Origin: Aporrectodea caliginosa
Taxonomy: Eukaryota > Annelida > Clitellata > Crassiclitellata > Lumbricidae
Reading direction: 5' to 3'
Assembly: GCA_020284085.1 (NCBI GenBank)
Contig: JACEVL010000103.1
Span: 257,501 to 321,500, forward strand
Length of the DNA: 64,000 nt
Position 1 is the stretch's first letter. Each line of letters begins with the position of its first letter. Below, one piece after another: positions 1-10,930 of the stretch. The notes under the pieces are model-generated. The model did no database searches and had not been told where the DNA came from. It worked only from the letters and a program-made list of their open reading frames with translations. A program made the position numbers and the translations under genes.

Positions 1-225
1 AGAGAGACAGAGGCATAGAAAGAGAGGGAAAGAAAGAGAGAGAGAGAGACAAAGAGACGAGGGGAGAGAGAAACAGAGGCAGAGACAGAGAGAAAGACAG
101 ACAGAGACAAAGAGACGGGAGAGAGAAGGAGAGAGAAGAGAGACACAGAGACAGAGACAGAGAGAGAAAGGCAGAGAGACAGAGAAGAAGAGACAGATCG
201 AGACAGAGAGACAGAAAACGGATTC
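1..225. repeat. GA-rich low-complexity tract
   Basis: Almost pure AGAGA/AGACA purine sequence with no unit longer than a few bases. No gene is visible. Confidence 0.9.
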
Positions 226-235
226 AAGTAAATAT

Positions 236-800
236 TCATTCATTCATTCATTCATTCATTACTTGAATTTGTATAGCGCCTCTTCAAGGGAACTACTCAG
301 AGGCGCTCCCAACCCAAGCGCGGCCAAATAGGATCGTTTTAAGTTGAGAGAGGAATGACTGAGAAGGGGTTCTAGGAAGAGAGCGGAGTGTCAGAGGTAG
401 GCCATTCCAGGTCGAGGGGCCAATCACAGAGAAGGCACGGCTCTGCCTGGTGGAGGTACGAGCAAAAGGGACAGAAGAGAAGACCCTGTTCAGCTGAACG
501 GAGGGAGCGCGAGCCTCGAGCACTAAGGGTGGGGCTACAAAGCTCAATAAGGTAGGCAGGAGCAAGACCCAGCAGGCAGCGCCAAACTAGGGCAGCTACC
601 CTATATTCGATACGCTGCCTAAGCGGGAGCCAGTGAAGAATGTCGCGCATATAGCTGGAGATGTGGTCGAATTTAGGTATGCGGCCAATAAGGCGAGCTG
701 CAGAGCGTAAGACGCGAACCAGACAGCTTAGTCGGGCAGCCGGGAGGCCAACATAGAGAGAGCAGCAGAAGTCAAGTCTGATCGTGACAAAAGAATGGAC
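236..800 (-). mobile_element. LINE ORF2 C-terminal fragment with (AATG)n tail
   Basis: On the minus strand this reads as the end of a CR1/L2-type reverse transcriptase. It shows the conserved block around AARLIGR...DHIS and LHWLPLRQRIEYR at about 640-700, then RAFSVIGPSTWNGLPLTLR near 380-440. The two blocks lie in different frames, so there is a frameshift near 515-540. After the stop comes the typical 3' end, GCGCTATACAAATTC, followed by an (AATG)n tail at 236-262. The 5' part is missing, as expected for target-primed insertion. Dead copy. Confidence 0.85.
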
Positions 801-1550
801 AAGGGTAGCAGTAGCCGTAGGACTTAGCGAGCGAGTGATAGTGCGTAGTTGGCACTACAAGTACGACAGCAGGTTCCACGTGTATGAAGTGTCGCAACCT
901 TACGCCAGCCTAGCGGCTAAGTTCGGCCTTGGTAGTCCGTAAATGTAAGCCGTCGGAAAACGGTGTGCATGAACCGGGCGCAAGCGATGGCCTAACAAGT
1001 CCCGGCCCAGAATGGGCGTGGACAAATTAAAATTGGCGTGGTAAAACCCAGCGTCAATGGTTTATGCGATTATGGCTGGTCGCGCATGCGCAGAAGTATT
1101 TATAGACAAATCGAACATCGAGCAGTGCGCATTTTTTCGGAGATTATCCGTTTAACACGAATATTTCATCACAATATTACAATCCCGCTAAAAATTAGCT
1201 AATGAAAAGATTAAGGTTGTCTTTCACAAAACATATTCAACTGTTATTTAACTTGCAAGTTGCGAAAATTTAATTTTCAACCATGGCAAGCTAGAGGCCT
1301 TGCCGCCTTGCCGTTGTGACACGCTAATTTTAAACAGTATCTTGTGGCTAAATTCGTCACAAATTATTAACAATTCATGAAAGTGTCGTCAAGTTCATCG
1401 GCCGCGAACGATTCGGGTGGATGTCGGCGATCCCTAAACGCTCTTTTGCGTCTTAAAATTCTGTTAAACCGACGAATTGCAACAGCCGCCATCTTCTTGT
1501 TCGTTTACAAAACCGACCTACACAATTTACGCAGAAGACAGAGAGATCAG
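800..1550. other. Gene-free stretch
   Basis: Mixed-composition DNA. A TATA-like TATTTATAGA lies near 1100. A 68-codon frame at 1377-1583 runs into the following minisatellite and has no recognisable domain. I see no supportable gene. Confidence 0.5.
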
Positions 1551-2262
1551 GCACGAAAGAAAGACAAAGAACGACAGGGGTAACCAAAGACAGAGAGAAT
1601 GAACGAAACAGAGAGAAAGAACGACAGCGGAAACCAAAGACAGAGAGAATGAACGAAACAGAGTGGAAGAACGACAGGGGTAACCAAAGACAGAGAGAAT
1701 GGACGAAACAGAGTGGAAGAACGACAGGGGTAACCAAAGACAGAGAGAATGAACGAAACAGAGAGAAAGAACGACAGCGGAAACCAAAGACAGAGAGAAT
1801 GAACGAAACAGAGTGGAAGAACGACAGGGGTAACCAAAGACAGAGAGAATGGACGAAACAGAGTGGAAGAACGACAGGGGTAACCAAAGACAGAGAGAAT
1901 GAACGAAACAGAGTGGAAGAACGACAGGGGTAACCAAAGACAGAGAGAATGGACGAAACAGAGTGGAAGAACGACAGCGGAAACCAAAGACAGAGAGAAT
2001 GAACGAAACAGAGTGGAAGAACGACAGGGGTAACCAAAGACAGAGAGAATGGACGAAACAGAGTGGAAGAACGACAGGGGTAACCAAAGACAGAGAGAAT
2101 GGACGAAACAGAGTGGAAGAACGACAGGGGTAACCAAAGACAGAGAGAATGAACGAAACAGGGTGGAAGAACGACAGGGGTAACCAAAGACAGAGAGAAT
2201 GGAATGGACGAAACAGAGTGGGAGAACGACAGCGGAAACTATAAAGCTAGAGAGAATGGTCA
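1551..2262. repeat. 50-bp minisatellite
   Basis: About 14 tandem copies of a 50-bp purine-rich unit containing ACGACAGGGGTAACCAAAGA and CAGAGAGAATG. Units alternate between a GGACG and a GAACG start, and between AGGGGTAACC and AGCGGAAACC forms, which suggests higher-order duplication. Because 50 is not a multiple of 3, all frames look repetitive. The long serine/leucine-rich minus-strand frames are by-products. Confidence 0.95.
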
Positions 2263-2665
2263 ATACTAAGAGAAAGAACGACAGAGGAAACTAGAGACAG
2301 AACAAATGGACGAAATAAAATGAAACAACGACAGCGGAAACTAACGAAAGAGAGAATGGACGAAACAAAGACAAAGTAAAACAGCTGAACCCAAAGACAG
2401 AGGGAATGAGCTATACAAAGAGAAAGTACGACAGCGATAAACGCAGGCATCGATAATTGACGAAACAAAGAGGAAGTACAATAGCGGAAGATAAAGAGAA
2501 GGGTAGAAACAAAGTTCAGGTTAGACAATGGAGAATGAACGACAGCGGAAGCTAAAGAGGGAGAGAACGGACGATATAAAGAAACGGAACCACAGCGGAA
2601 GCCAAAGAGAGAATAGGGACCGAAAAAAGAGTGTGAACCATTGAGATGTGTGATATAATAATCAC

Positions 2666-2726
<61 letters not shown>

Positions 2727-3400
2727 CATCCCCTATCTATGTTGAAGTCGACCGACGAAAACGGCCTTGAACTTTAATGTATTCAATATGGCGAAACATT
2801 CGACGTTAAAATTGTGTAGCGTTTGGATGTAAGGCCGCTGGAATTTCGTTTCATCGGCAGGTTGTTATTTTGTGCCTGTTGTACTTGTTTCAATGCATAA
2901 GCCTCGAAAAGAAATTAAAACAGTCTTGCTTAAGCTTGACTATGGGCAAAAATTTCAACCATTCAAAGCTCGTCATATGCTTTCGCATTAACTGCCGAAC
3001 TCTAGGTAAAAGACAGCTCTCGCCCTACCCATCGATATCTATATTTAGACCGTCTAACTAGCGGGTCACGGTCGCTTAGCTATTGTGACTTCAAAGCGGC
3101 CTGCACGGCAGATACGTCTAGTCTTTTAAAATATCATTGGTGTGAACGACAGCAGAAGCCAAGTAGAGAGAGAATGGACGAAATAAAGAAACACAACGAC
3201 AGCGGAAACAAAAGACAGAGAGAATCGACGAAGTAAAAGGAAAGAACGTCAGCGGAAACCAAAGACAGAGAGAACGAACAAAACAAAGAAAGAACGACAG
3301 CTGACTAAAAAGAGAGAAGAACAGAGAGAGAGAGAGAGAAAGAGACAGAGAGACAGAGAAACATAGAAAGAAAGAGAGTGAGAGAGACGCAACAAAGACA
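2263..3400. repeat. Degenerate minisatellite and (GA)n tracts
   Basis: Decayed copies of the 50-bp unit (ACGACAGCGGAAAC variants) run to 2640. A (GA)n run follows at 2664-2726. After unrelated sequence, further decayed units lie at 3140-3310, ending in a GAGACAGAGA tract. The array was once larger and has been interrupted. Confidence 0.8.
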
Positions 3401-3469
3401 AATAACAGGAGCGAATGATATAACAGTGATGTAACAAATAAAATGACATCGAGAGATTAAGAACAATGA

Positions 3470-3830
3470 ATCCTATTTTCCAAAGAAAGTTTGGTATCCG
3501 CCGGACCATGAGCATACTGATGGAAAGCAGCACCAATAGGAATGAGAATACGTACCCAGGAGTGCCCCGGCAGTGTACAAAATGAATAGAAGAGGCGGTA
3601 AGACAGAACCTCGAGAAACGTCAAAAGGAATATAATATAGAGGACCAAGCGAAGCGCGTTGACCCACAGACAACAGAGTGAGTAGAGAGCGGTTTGAGAG
3701 GAAGAACTGAAGCCAAAGAAGGGCTTAATCGCCATGTGAGGCTCATTGTTAATGGACTTGCCGTCTCAGGGCAGGCTTCAACCCGTAGGGATAAACTCCG
3801 CTCGTTCACTGCGCTCCTGTATAGACCCAC
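3470..3830 (-). mobile_element. LINE reverse transcriptase fragment, frameshifted
   Basis: Minus-strand translation shows the RT segment PFDVSRGSVLPPLLFILYTA, a variant of the conserved G-V-P-R-G-S-V-L-G-P-L-L-F-I-L-Y-T-A block. Upstream pieces resembling the region before it sit in two other frames. Several frameshifts are present. Dead fragment. Confidence 0.7.
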
Positions 3831-3924
3831 TTTTCCTCAAATGAGTTTTAATGCTTTGTACAACAAAGATCCAGTTTTATAATATTTTATGCGCTGATAT
3901 ATGCCCAATTATCTATACTTATTA

Positions 3925-4080
3925 TATCATCCCTGCATCCTTTCGCAGCTTAAAGACGGTCTTATTTTCACGGGGTCTCTGAGTCTCTCCGACCTCTCGC
4001 ACTGGAAGCGCCTCCGATTGGTGTAGCATTGAAAGTGGAGGCTATACAAATGTGCAGATACAATGCAATACAATCATCCT
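3925..4080 (+). mobile_element. LINE 3' end with ACAATGCAATACAAT tail
   Basis: Contains the shared 3'-end module: a pyrimidine-rich segment with GACGGTCTTATTTTC, then GCGCCTCCGATTGGTGTAGC, then GCTATACAAATGTGCAGA, then the tail of ACAATGCAATACAAT. The same module recurs at 8885-9050 (minus), 9540-9660 (plus) and 10425-10566 (minus). Confidence 0.7.
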
Positions 4081-4178
4081 AATGATGAAAGTTTTTCTCA
4101 TCATGACATATCTGCCGGAGGGATTGTGCGGTTAGGACCGCTCTTTGTCAATAATTGCTCAATTTGCTTTGGCGAATT

Positions 4179-5178
4179 AATAATATAAACGCACAGAAAT
4201 CTCTCTGCATGCGTGCCTGCATGCGTGCGTCCATCTGAAGCCTGTAACGCTTACGTCATTCAACGTCATCGCTATAACCGAATACAGAAGTTGTCATAGC
4301 AACGCGAGATAATGCAACACGATATGTGGAAGGGAAAGGGACGGACGGATTTTGAAGGGTGGGAAGCAGATACAGACGGCCGGGACGGTCGGCAAGGAAG
4401 TACGAGGGAGGGAGGGAGGGACTGACGGACGGAGAAAGGGAGGGAGGGAGGGAGAGGAGGGAGGGAGGGAGGGAGGGAGGGAGTAGACACGCACGAGAGA
4501 GGGAAGGATGGAGGTAGGGATGGAGGGAAGGAGGGAGGGAGGGAGAGGAGGGACGGAAGGAGGGAGGGAGAACACACGCACGATCGCCGCGAGAGACGTG
4601 GTGGAGGGACGGACGTTGTAGGGAGGGAAGGAGGTACGCACGGTCGGGACGGACGGCAAGGAAGTACGGGGAGGGAGGAAGGGACTGACGGACGGAGAAA
4701 GGGAGGGACGGACGGAGGGGACGGAGGGAGGGATAGGGAGAGAGGGAGCGAGGGATAGGGATGGAGGGAGGGAGGGATAGCGAGGGAGGGAGGGACGGAG
4801 GGAGGGATAGGTAGGTAGGGAGGGATAGGGAGGGAGGGATGGAGGGATAGCGAGGGATGAAGGGAGGGAGGAGGAGAAGACACGTACGATCGCCGCGAGA
4901 GACGTGGTGGAGGGAGGGACGGATGTTGAAGGGAGGGAAGGAGGTACGGGCGGCCGGGACAGACGGCAGAGAAGTACGGAGAGGGAGGGAGGAAGAGGAG
5001 AGAGAGAGGGAGGGAAAGTGGAAGAAGAGGGAGAGTGGGAGGGAGCGACGGACGGAGGGACGGAGGAGGGAGGTAGGGAGGGAGAGGGAGAAGACTTATG
5101 TCAATCATAGCACGAGAAGACGCATCTCTTGACATTTTCAAATTGTTTTTAACCGTCTTAGGACGGGCAAACATCTAG
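4179..5178 (+). mobile_element. Helitron-like insertion carrying a GGGA satellite
   Basis: The 3' end has a short hairpin (CCGTC-TTAG-GACGG) at about 5152-5165, an 8-nt spacer and then CTAG at 5175-5178, followed by T. This is the arrangement of Helitron 3' ends. The homologous DNA at 9880-10420 (opposite strand) lacks this ~1-kb segment and acts as an empty site. The 5' end is uncertain: a TC start at 4200 or slightly upstream. Most of the inside (4400-5090) is (GGGA)n-type minisatellite. No helicase or Rep frame, so non-autonomous if real. Confidence 0.5.
4390..5092. repeat. (GGGA)n / GGACGGA purine minisatellite
   Basis: G-rich purine tract on the plus strand. Blocks with CGATCGCCGCGAGAGACGTG recur at 4580 and 4888, showing internal duplication of a longer unit. 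The proline/serine-rich minus-strand frame and the arginine-rich plus-strand frames are artefacts. Confidence 0.9.
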
Positions 5179-5632
5179 TAATTTATATATTTAAACGATT
5201 CTTAATTCTTTATAAATTTATTCTTTGGAAAGTAAATGATGCTATTATCATCGAAATTAGACTAACCAGCTCTTAATGTCGTTTCTCACTCGTTCTGCTG
5301 ATTCGTTTCCATCGAATATCTCGATAACAACAGATTTCAACATCTTTTTACATTGATCACCTTGACGAAATTCTTACTTATGACCTTCAGGATTGTCATT
5401 TCAGCAAAAATACGAAGAAAATAAATCTTAAATCAAAGTTTTCGAACAAATATTTCAAAGGAATCTTCAATCGACGCCATCTACATTTAAATACTCTGCG
5501 AGCGTCGAGCGTTGCTATGGCGACATATATTACGTCATCCATTTAGTTTGTTTTACACGTTGACGTCATCGATTTTTCCGTGTGACTACATTGCTGCTCG
5601 TTCAGACCCAACGTTTGTTGTATTTCATTGTA
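5179..5632. repeat. Dispersed repeat with TGACGTCA, copy A
   Basis: Matches in inverted orientation 9830-10300. Shared landmarks are ATCTCGATAA, ATCACCTTGACGAA, TTATGACCTTCAGGAT, TCAAAGTTTTCGAACAAAT, GCGTTGCTATGGCGA and a palindromic TGACGTCA. A more diverged copy is at 23250-23640. No coding potential is seen. Confidence 0.75.
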
Positions 5633-5830
5633 TTAATAATAATAATAATATCTTTTCTTTAATAAGCGCCTGACAAACACACTGCGCTGTACATTTACAT
5701 GTTATGCAATTTAAATCTTAACTACTAACAGATTAGACAGCCTGCAATACAACGGCGCTAATAGCAGCCTACAAAGCATATCCGCCCAACGGGGGCTCGA
5801 ACTCGGTACCTCTCGCTCTCTGTGCCAGAT
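5633..5830 (-). mobile_element. tRNA-derived SINE, family 1
   Basis: Minus-strand copy of the SINE described at 16766. It has the (TTA)n tail at the low-coordinate end, the body with CAGCGCAGTGTGTTTGTCAG, and the B-box GTTCGAGCC. The tRNA head is truncated where it meets the LINE end at 5830. Confidence 0.8.
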
Positions 5831-6062
5831 GTACCTGTAAATTTATATAGCGCCAATCACAGTGCTACACCAATCAGAGGCGCTCCCAGTGCAAGAGACC
5901 CTGAGAAAATAAGGCTGTCTTGCTGTAGCGAAAGGATGAAGGGAGGCCCGCAGCGTAATGCAATAAGCGAGTCATAAACAGCATGTGCTCTCGGGTGGGG
6001 TCAGGCTTTATGATGTGGTCCGGGACATCACAGTTTAGCGCATGCTCTATTGTTCCCAAGTA
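5831..6062 (-). mobile_element. LINE 3' end
   Basis: Minus-strand 3' module ending GGCGCTATATAAATTTACAG, preceded by a short frame with LFSQGLLHWERL. It carries no catalytic region. Confidence 0.6.
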
Positions 6063-6483
6063 TGTTGGGCTTCGCCAGCAAGCAGGAACGTGACACTCTA
6101 AGTGCTCTGGTCAGTAAGCTGCTATGCTTTGGCTTCCAACCCAAATCTTTCACTACTGTTAAACTCTGGAAAGAGCCGACCAAGACCTTTTTAGAAATAT
6201 CTTAGTTACATATCCTCATATCCTCCATTATCTACACCCCCACTCTATATACTGGTCACGATCTGCGCCCACGCTCACATAACCGTGTTCTTTCTAGATT
6301 GGATTCCCTCACAAGGCACGGTTTCCTGGCTAGGATGCTATACAGCGAGGCCGCAGTGTTTTTATTTAAATTATTATTAACTAACTTTTCTGCTAATATT
6401 TGATAACTTTGTAAGTATAGCGCCGTGCGTTTTCCAGCGTTTAATAAGGAACACATTTGCTTACTTACTTACCTACTTACTTG

Positions 6484-6530
<47 letters not shown>

Positions 6531-6532
6531 CA
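6063..6532 (+). mobile_element. LINE C-terminal fragment with (TTAC)n tail
   Basis: Plus-strand pieces of the RT C-terminal region, broken by frameshifts, resemble the ADD.LF..IL.NP.HVLH.LLPP....YDLRPRAHN block of CR1/L2 LINEs. The signal around 6240-6340 reads as HDLRPRAH-like, then a DSLTRHGF-like segment. The 3' end, AGCGCCGTGCG...TTTAATAAGGAAC, is followed by (TTAC)n at 6463-6530. A similar tail ends at 9812. Confidence 0.65.
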
Positions 6533-6868
6533 TGAGCAGATTTCAAGTCGGTCAAGTGAGCGCAGGGGTCGAAATGAGGTTGCTGACGTCGGCAGGCGGA
6601 TGAGATCAGAGAGGCTAAGCCTATTAAGAGGCTAAGCCAGAAAAGGATCGGTAGATAAGTACAAGGACCTTAAGTTGAATACGAGCCAAAAGGAGTAGCC
6701 AATAATAGGTGGTCAAACATATAAGAAGAAATATCCGAGGAGCGAGGAAGGTGAGCTATAAGTCTACTAGCAGCATTCAACATAGATTGACGAAGAGAAG
6801 GATGGACCGATTAAAAGAGAACTACTGTAGTCCAACCGGGAGGAAATGAAGCCACGTTGTATGTTGTT

Positions 6869-6912
6869 GCAATTAAGTGCGTCTGCATGCCTACGCAGAC
6901 GCACTTAATTGC
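6869..6912. repeat. Perfect 18-bp hairpin
   Basis: GCAATTAAGTGCGTCTGC and its exact reverse complement are separated by 8 nt. It lies just before a decayed copy of the AAGGTCA-type repeat and may be a terminus or a tiny fold-back. Confidence 0.8.
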
Positions 6913-6929
6913 TGCAAGGGTTGCATTAA

Positions 6930-7470
6930 AACTCATTTGACGAAGTTAAGGAATCACCCAACTAGAACAAAATTTGGGTGAGTTATGGCCCTTTGTCCTG
7001 ATTTTGACCTTTTGACCTTGAAATAGCATAGAATTGTGTTACATTTTTTGTCATAGCTCTTAGACGTGGTAGCCTTAACGGTACGAGCAAACAAGTAAAA
7101 GAATACTTAAAATATAACAATAGTTGTCTGAGCAATAGCTATTTCCTCTGATTTTCCTCTTAAATTGACCTTTTTGACCGTACAATAACCTTGGATTGAC
7201 TCGCTTTTAATAGGCTTGTTTCTTGTTCCAAGTGGCCCTTATCAAGAAGAGAAACACAAGAAAGAATTAGCTGATTTCAAGAATTATTGGCTGAGATCTG
7301 GCCAATTTTCTCTGATTTTTGCTAGATTTCAAATTTTTCTGACCATGAAATTACCTTGAACGATCCAGAATTTAATGTCAATATTTTCCCCAGATATTGC
7401 CCTCGTCAAGGCAAATATCACAAGAAAGAGTTCATGCAAATCGGCCACATTGTTCATATTGGTGATAGAA
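6930..7470 (-). repeat. Degenerate AAGGTCA-type repeat, copy 3
   Basis: Contains GAGTTATGGCC, TGACCTTTTGACCTTGAA, AGTAAAAGAAT and ATTATTGGCTGAGAT in the order seen in the right-hand copy at 15400-15960. Strongly decayed and without recognisable ends. Confidence 0.65.
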
Positions 7471-8040
7471 TGTGTAGATTGAGGATGGAATCAAGTTCCA
7501 AAACCCGAGCATGAGCGCCTACAGTCCTGCAATTTAAGTAGTCTACGTCTCTGTGACTCAAACGTATATTTATGAACTGCTGTACGTATCGGGATTTCCA
7601 AACCTACCGGAGTTCTGTGACCTACGAAATCAATACTCACGGTGCCAATCCTGGCAAGCGTGTAAGGGATTGACGGTGACAGAGCTGAGTTTAAAATCAA
7701 AAGAGTAATCGCGTTGAACCGCGTAATTTAGTAATTATCATTATTACTCCCCAAAAAATTATTATATTCAATCTACAATTATTGTCCGAATATCCTAGTG
7801 CTTTGCATTGGCAATCTTTTTAAACACTGAAATCGAGTGCCACAAGGTGAAATCCAATAATGAGTAAAAACAACATAATAGGCTACATCTAAAGAAAACA
7901 ATTATATGCAGATGAATGATACCTAATGAAACTAAATAAAACCCACGATATCTCATAAAAATCGTTACTAAAAGTGAGTTTCCAGGTATTACCAATTGCT
8001 TTCAATTTATGAATCAATGCAGGGAGGAAGACAGCCCTAA
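7471..8040. other. Gene-free stretch
   Basis: AT-rich sequence with short random frames only. I see no feature I can support. Confidence 0.5.
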
Positions 8041-8372
8041 GGCAAAAGAGAGTGTGGAAACAGAGGCAGACAGACCAAATAGAAGAGAAGCAGACAAAAC
8101 AGAGAGGCAGACAGACACGAGTCAAGAAAATGATTAAAACAGAGGTAGACAGACCAATGACAATAGACAGACATAAAGGAGACGCAAACAGACCTGAGAC
8201 ACGGGAAATGGAGAAAGCAGAGAGACAGACAGACGTGAGACTGGAAGATGAGCGAAAGCAGAGAGGACGACAAACCTAAGATAAGAGAAAGACAGAAAAA
8301 CGAGGTAACAAGAGAAAGAGAGAAACAAACACACTAATAGATAGCAATGAAACAAGAGAAAGAGGGAAAGTA
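8040..8372. repeat. AGACAGAC-rich tract
   Basis: Irregular purine repeats with AGAGGCAGACAGACC spaced by about 30-50 bases, akin to the window's other GA satellites. The Cys/Ser/Leu-rich minus-strand frames are artefacts. Confidence 0.75.
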
Positions 8373-8423
8373 AAGAGGTAAATATTCAGACTAACCTAGC
8401 TGCTTCCACTACAGTCGGTCAAA

Positions 8424-8555
8424 GCCATGGGTCGGCGTAGTCGCTTCTGACCCGAATTGTGATCCTTCCGGTGAAGAACTTCATTCTGACAGTGGTTGTC
8501 GGCGTCGGAGGTCTCGATGGAAATATTGCTGCTGGAAACAACTCGAGGGCAACAG
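8424..8555 (-). other. Possible isolated coding exon (uncertain)
   Basis: A locally GC-richer minus-strand segment follows a pyrimidine tract ending in AAAG. It reads AVALELFPAAIFPSRPPTP and, downstream, MKFFTGRITIRVRSDYADPW, then a stop. Its composition differs from the AT-rich flanks and it could be the last exon of a host gene. I do not recognise the protein, the upstream acceptor is weak, and no partner exon is evident. Chance or an old transposon gene are equally possible. Confidence 0.2.
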
Positions 8556-8686
8556 CTTTAAAAGAAAAGGCAAAAACAGAGAAGCAGTCGGACTTATTAT
8601 AAGAACTCGTAAGGAGTGATACAAACAAGAATGGGACTCTTCGATTAATACGGAATACAGGCATATTTTTAAACAGAAGCAGAGAG

Positions 8687-9390
8687 AGCTGGTAAGTCTA
8701 ACTGTGGTTTATTTCGATGATAATAACAATAATTTACATTTACTTCTCAACGAATAAATTTATAAAGAATAAAAAATCGTTTAAAGATATAAACTATTTG
8801 CCAAGGCAAATTGAGTAATAGGCTACTGACAAACAGCGATCATAACCGCACAATCCCTCCGGCAAATGGCATTATGAGAAAAACTCGTCATTAGTATCAT
8901 TGTATTGTATTGTATCTGTACATTTATATAGCGTCACTTTCAGTGCTACACCAATTAGAGGCGTTCCCGGTGAGAGAGATTGGAGAGATTCGGAGACACA
9001 GAGAAAATAAGACCGTCTTTAAGAAGCGGAAGGATGCAGGGATGAAATTATATCGGATTTAGGATAATAATTATGGGGGGGATTAGATAGAATTGGACTA
9101 TCTTGATCAGTTCAATGGACGATGTAGGCCTATGTTTATTACGACGACTGTACACCAAATGCGGATTGCAATTGATCAATTGCAGAATACTCTTATCCTG
9201 TCTTATCTTATCTTATAAGACACGCAGTTTTTTCAGACAATACAAAGCTCGATAATTCAACATAGGCCTAAAAGACCTATGGAATAACTTCTGAAAGAAA
9301 AAGATAACCAGGGCGTTTTACTGTATACGGTGAAATATTTTTCATGTAATCCAACTAAATTCAATGTAATACATGTATACGTCCGTAATG
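8687..9390. repeat. Direct repeat, left copy
   Basis: Near-identical, except for indels, to 10206-10930. Both start at GAGCTGGTAAGTCTAACTG and end just after TACATGTATACGT. Each copy contains the same LINE 3' end, so the duplication is younger than that insertion. The offset is about 1519 bp. Confidence 0.9.
8885..9050 (-). mobile_element. LINE 3' end
   Basis: Minus-strand copy of the module described at 3925-4080. The tail lies at 8895-8915 and the pyrimidine segment at the high-coordinate end. Confidence 0.65.
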
Positions 9391-9539
9391 CTTTGATTTG
9401 AACTCTTTGTACCGCGGACGAGGACTGTTATAACCAAAATCTTTTGTTTTTCTTATTACTGGTCCCAGTCTACAAAACAATCTTGAATCTTCCTCCTATC
9501 ACTCAATCGCTGATTGCTTCAAGCTGGGGGCTTCCCTTC

Positions 9540-9812
9540 ATTCTTTTGCTGCAGCAATACAGCCTCATTTTCTCGCGGTCTCTGGCACTGGGAGCGCTTC
9601 AGATTGGTGTAGCACTTTGAGTGGCGCTATATAAATTTACAGACGCAATACAATGCAATACAGAGTCTTGACTCTTGTCGAGAATAATATGAGGAAAACA
9701 TTTTTAGGAAGAATGCTGTACTCCAATTGATTTTGGATTTGATGATGTCTTGTACACCTGAGTGCGGCTCTTCTGCAACCGGTTTAATAAAGAACATACT
9801 TACTTACTTACA
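9540..9812 (+). mobile_element. Two adjacent LINE 3' ends
   Basis: The first ends GTGGCGCTATATAAATTTAC with an AATACAATGCAATACAG tail near 9660. The second, at 9665-9812, ends GGTTTAATAAAGAACAT followed by (ACTT)n and matches the tail type at 6463-6530. Neither has catalytic coding sequence. Confidence 0.6.
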
Positions 9813-9829
9813 ATAAACGTTGTGGCTAA

Positions 9830-10300
9830 ACGAGGAACAACGTAAGTTAGTCCACGGAATAATCGAATAATTCGTTAATGATTGATGACGTCAACATGTA
9901 AAACAAATGAGAATTGATGACGTAATATCTATCGCCATAGCAACGCTCAACGCTCGTAGAATTTTAGTGTAGCCGTCTACATTAAAATTCTGTGAGCGTC
10001 GATTTGAAGGTTCTTCTGAACTATTTGTTCGAAAACTTTGATTAAAGATTGATTTTCTTCGTATTTTTGATGAAATGAAATCCTGAAGGTCATAAGTAAG
10101 AAGTTCGTCAAGGTGATCGATGTAACAAGATGCTAAGTTCTGTTTTTATCGAGATATTCGAAAGAAACGCATCGGCTGAACGAGAAAACGATATTGTGGT
10201 CTTAAGAGCTGGTAAGTCTAACTGTGGTTTATTTCGATGATAATAACAATAATTTACATTTACTTCTCAACGAATAAATTTATAAAGAATAAAAAATCTT
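9830..10300. repeat. Dispersed repeat with TGACGTCA, copy B
   Basis: Inverted match of 5179-5632. Contains GATGACGTCAACATG and GATGACGTAATAT sites and CGCCATAGCAACGCTCAACG. No Helitron-like insertion is present, so it serves as the empty-site comparison. Confidence 0.75.
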
Positions 10301-10930
10301 TTAAAGATATAAACTATTTGCAAAAGCAAATTGAGTAATAGGCTACTGACAAACAGCGATCATAACCGTACAATCCCTCCGGCAAATGGCATTATGAGAA
10401 AACTCATTAGTATTATTGTATTGCATTGTATCTGTACATTTATATAGCGCCACTTTCAGTGCTACACCAATAATTAGAGGCGCTCCTAGTGAGAGAGGTC
10501 GGAGAGACTCAGAGATCCAGAGAAAATAAGACCGTCATTAAGCAGCGAAAGGACGCAGGGATGATATATGCTAGTATGGTTCAAGTCTCTGTCTTAGTAC
10601 CTACCAACTTTAGGATTTAGGATAGAATTGAACTGTCTTGATCAGTTCAACGGACGATGTAGGCCTATGTTTAATACGACGATTGTACACCAAATGCGGA
10701 TTGCAATTGATCAATTGCAGAATACTCTTATCTTGTCTTATCTTATCTTATAAGACACGCAGTTTTTTCAGACAATACAAAGCTCGATAATTCAACATAG
10801 GCCTAAAAGACCTATGGAATAACTTCTGAAAGAAAAAGAGCACCAGGGCGTTTTACTGTATACGGTGAAATATGTTTCATGTAATCCAACTAAATTCAAT
10901 GTAATACATGTATACGTTCACAATGCTTTG
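10206..10930. repeat. Direct repeat, right copy
   Basis: Second copy of 8687-9390. It includes a minus-strand LINE 3' end at 10425-10566 and the CTTATCTTATCTTATAAG stretch. It stops near AATGCTTTGAACAAC. Confidence 0.9.

Noticed and set aside
1453..2263. Long minus-strand frames rich in Ser, Leu, Phe and Val (up to 244 codons)
   Set aside because: They are produced by the 50-bp minisatellite, which is open in several frames at once, and show no domain.
4272..5174. 300-codon Pro/Ser-rich minus-strand frame
   Set aside because: Translation of the (GGGA)n satellite. Open frames also exist on the opposite strand over the same bases.
8687..10930. Direct repeats as LTRs of a retrotransposon
   Set aside because: The repeats lack TG...CA ends, a primer site, a polypurine tract and coding sequence between them. 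A tandem duplication explains them better.
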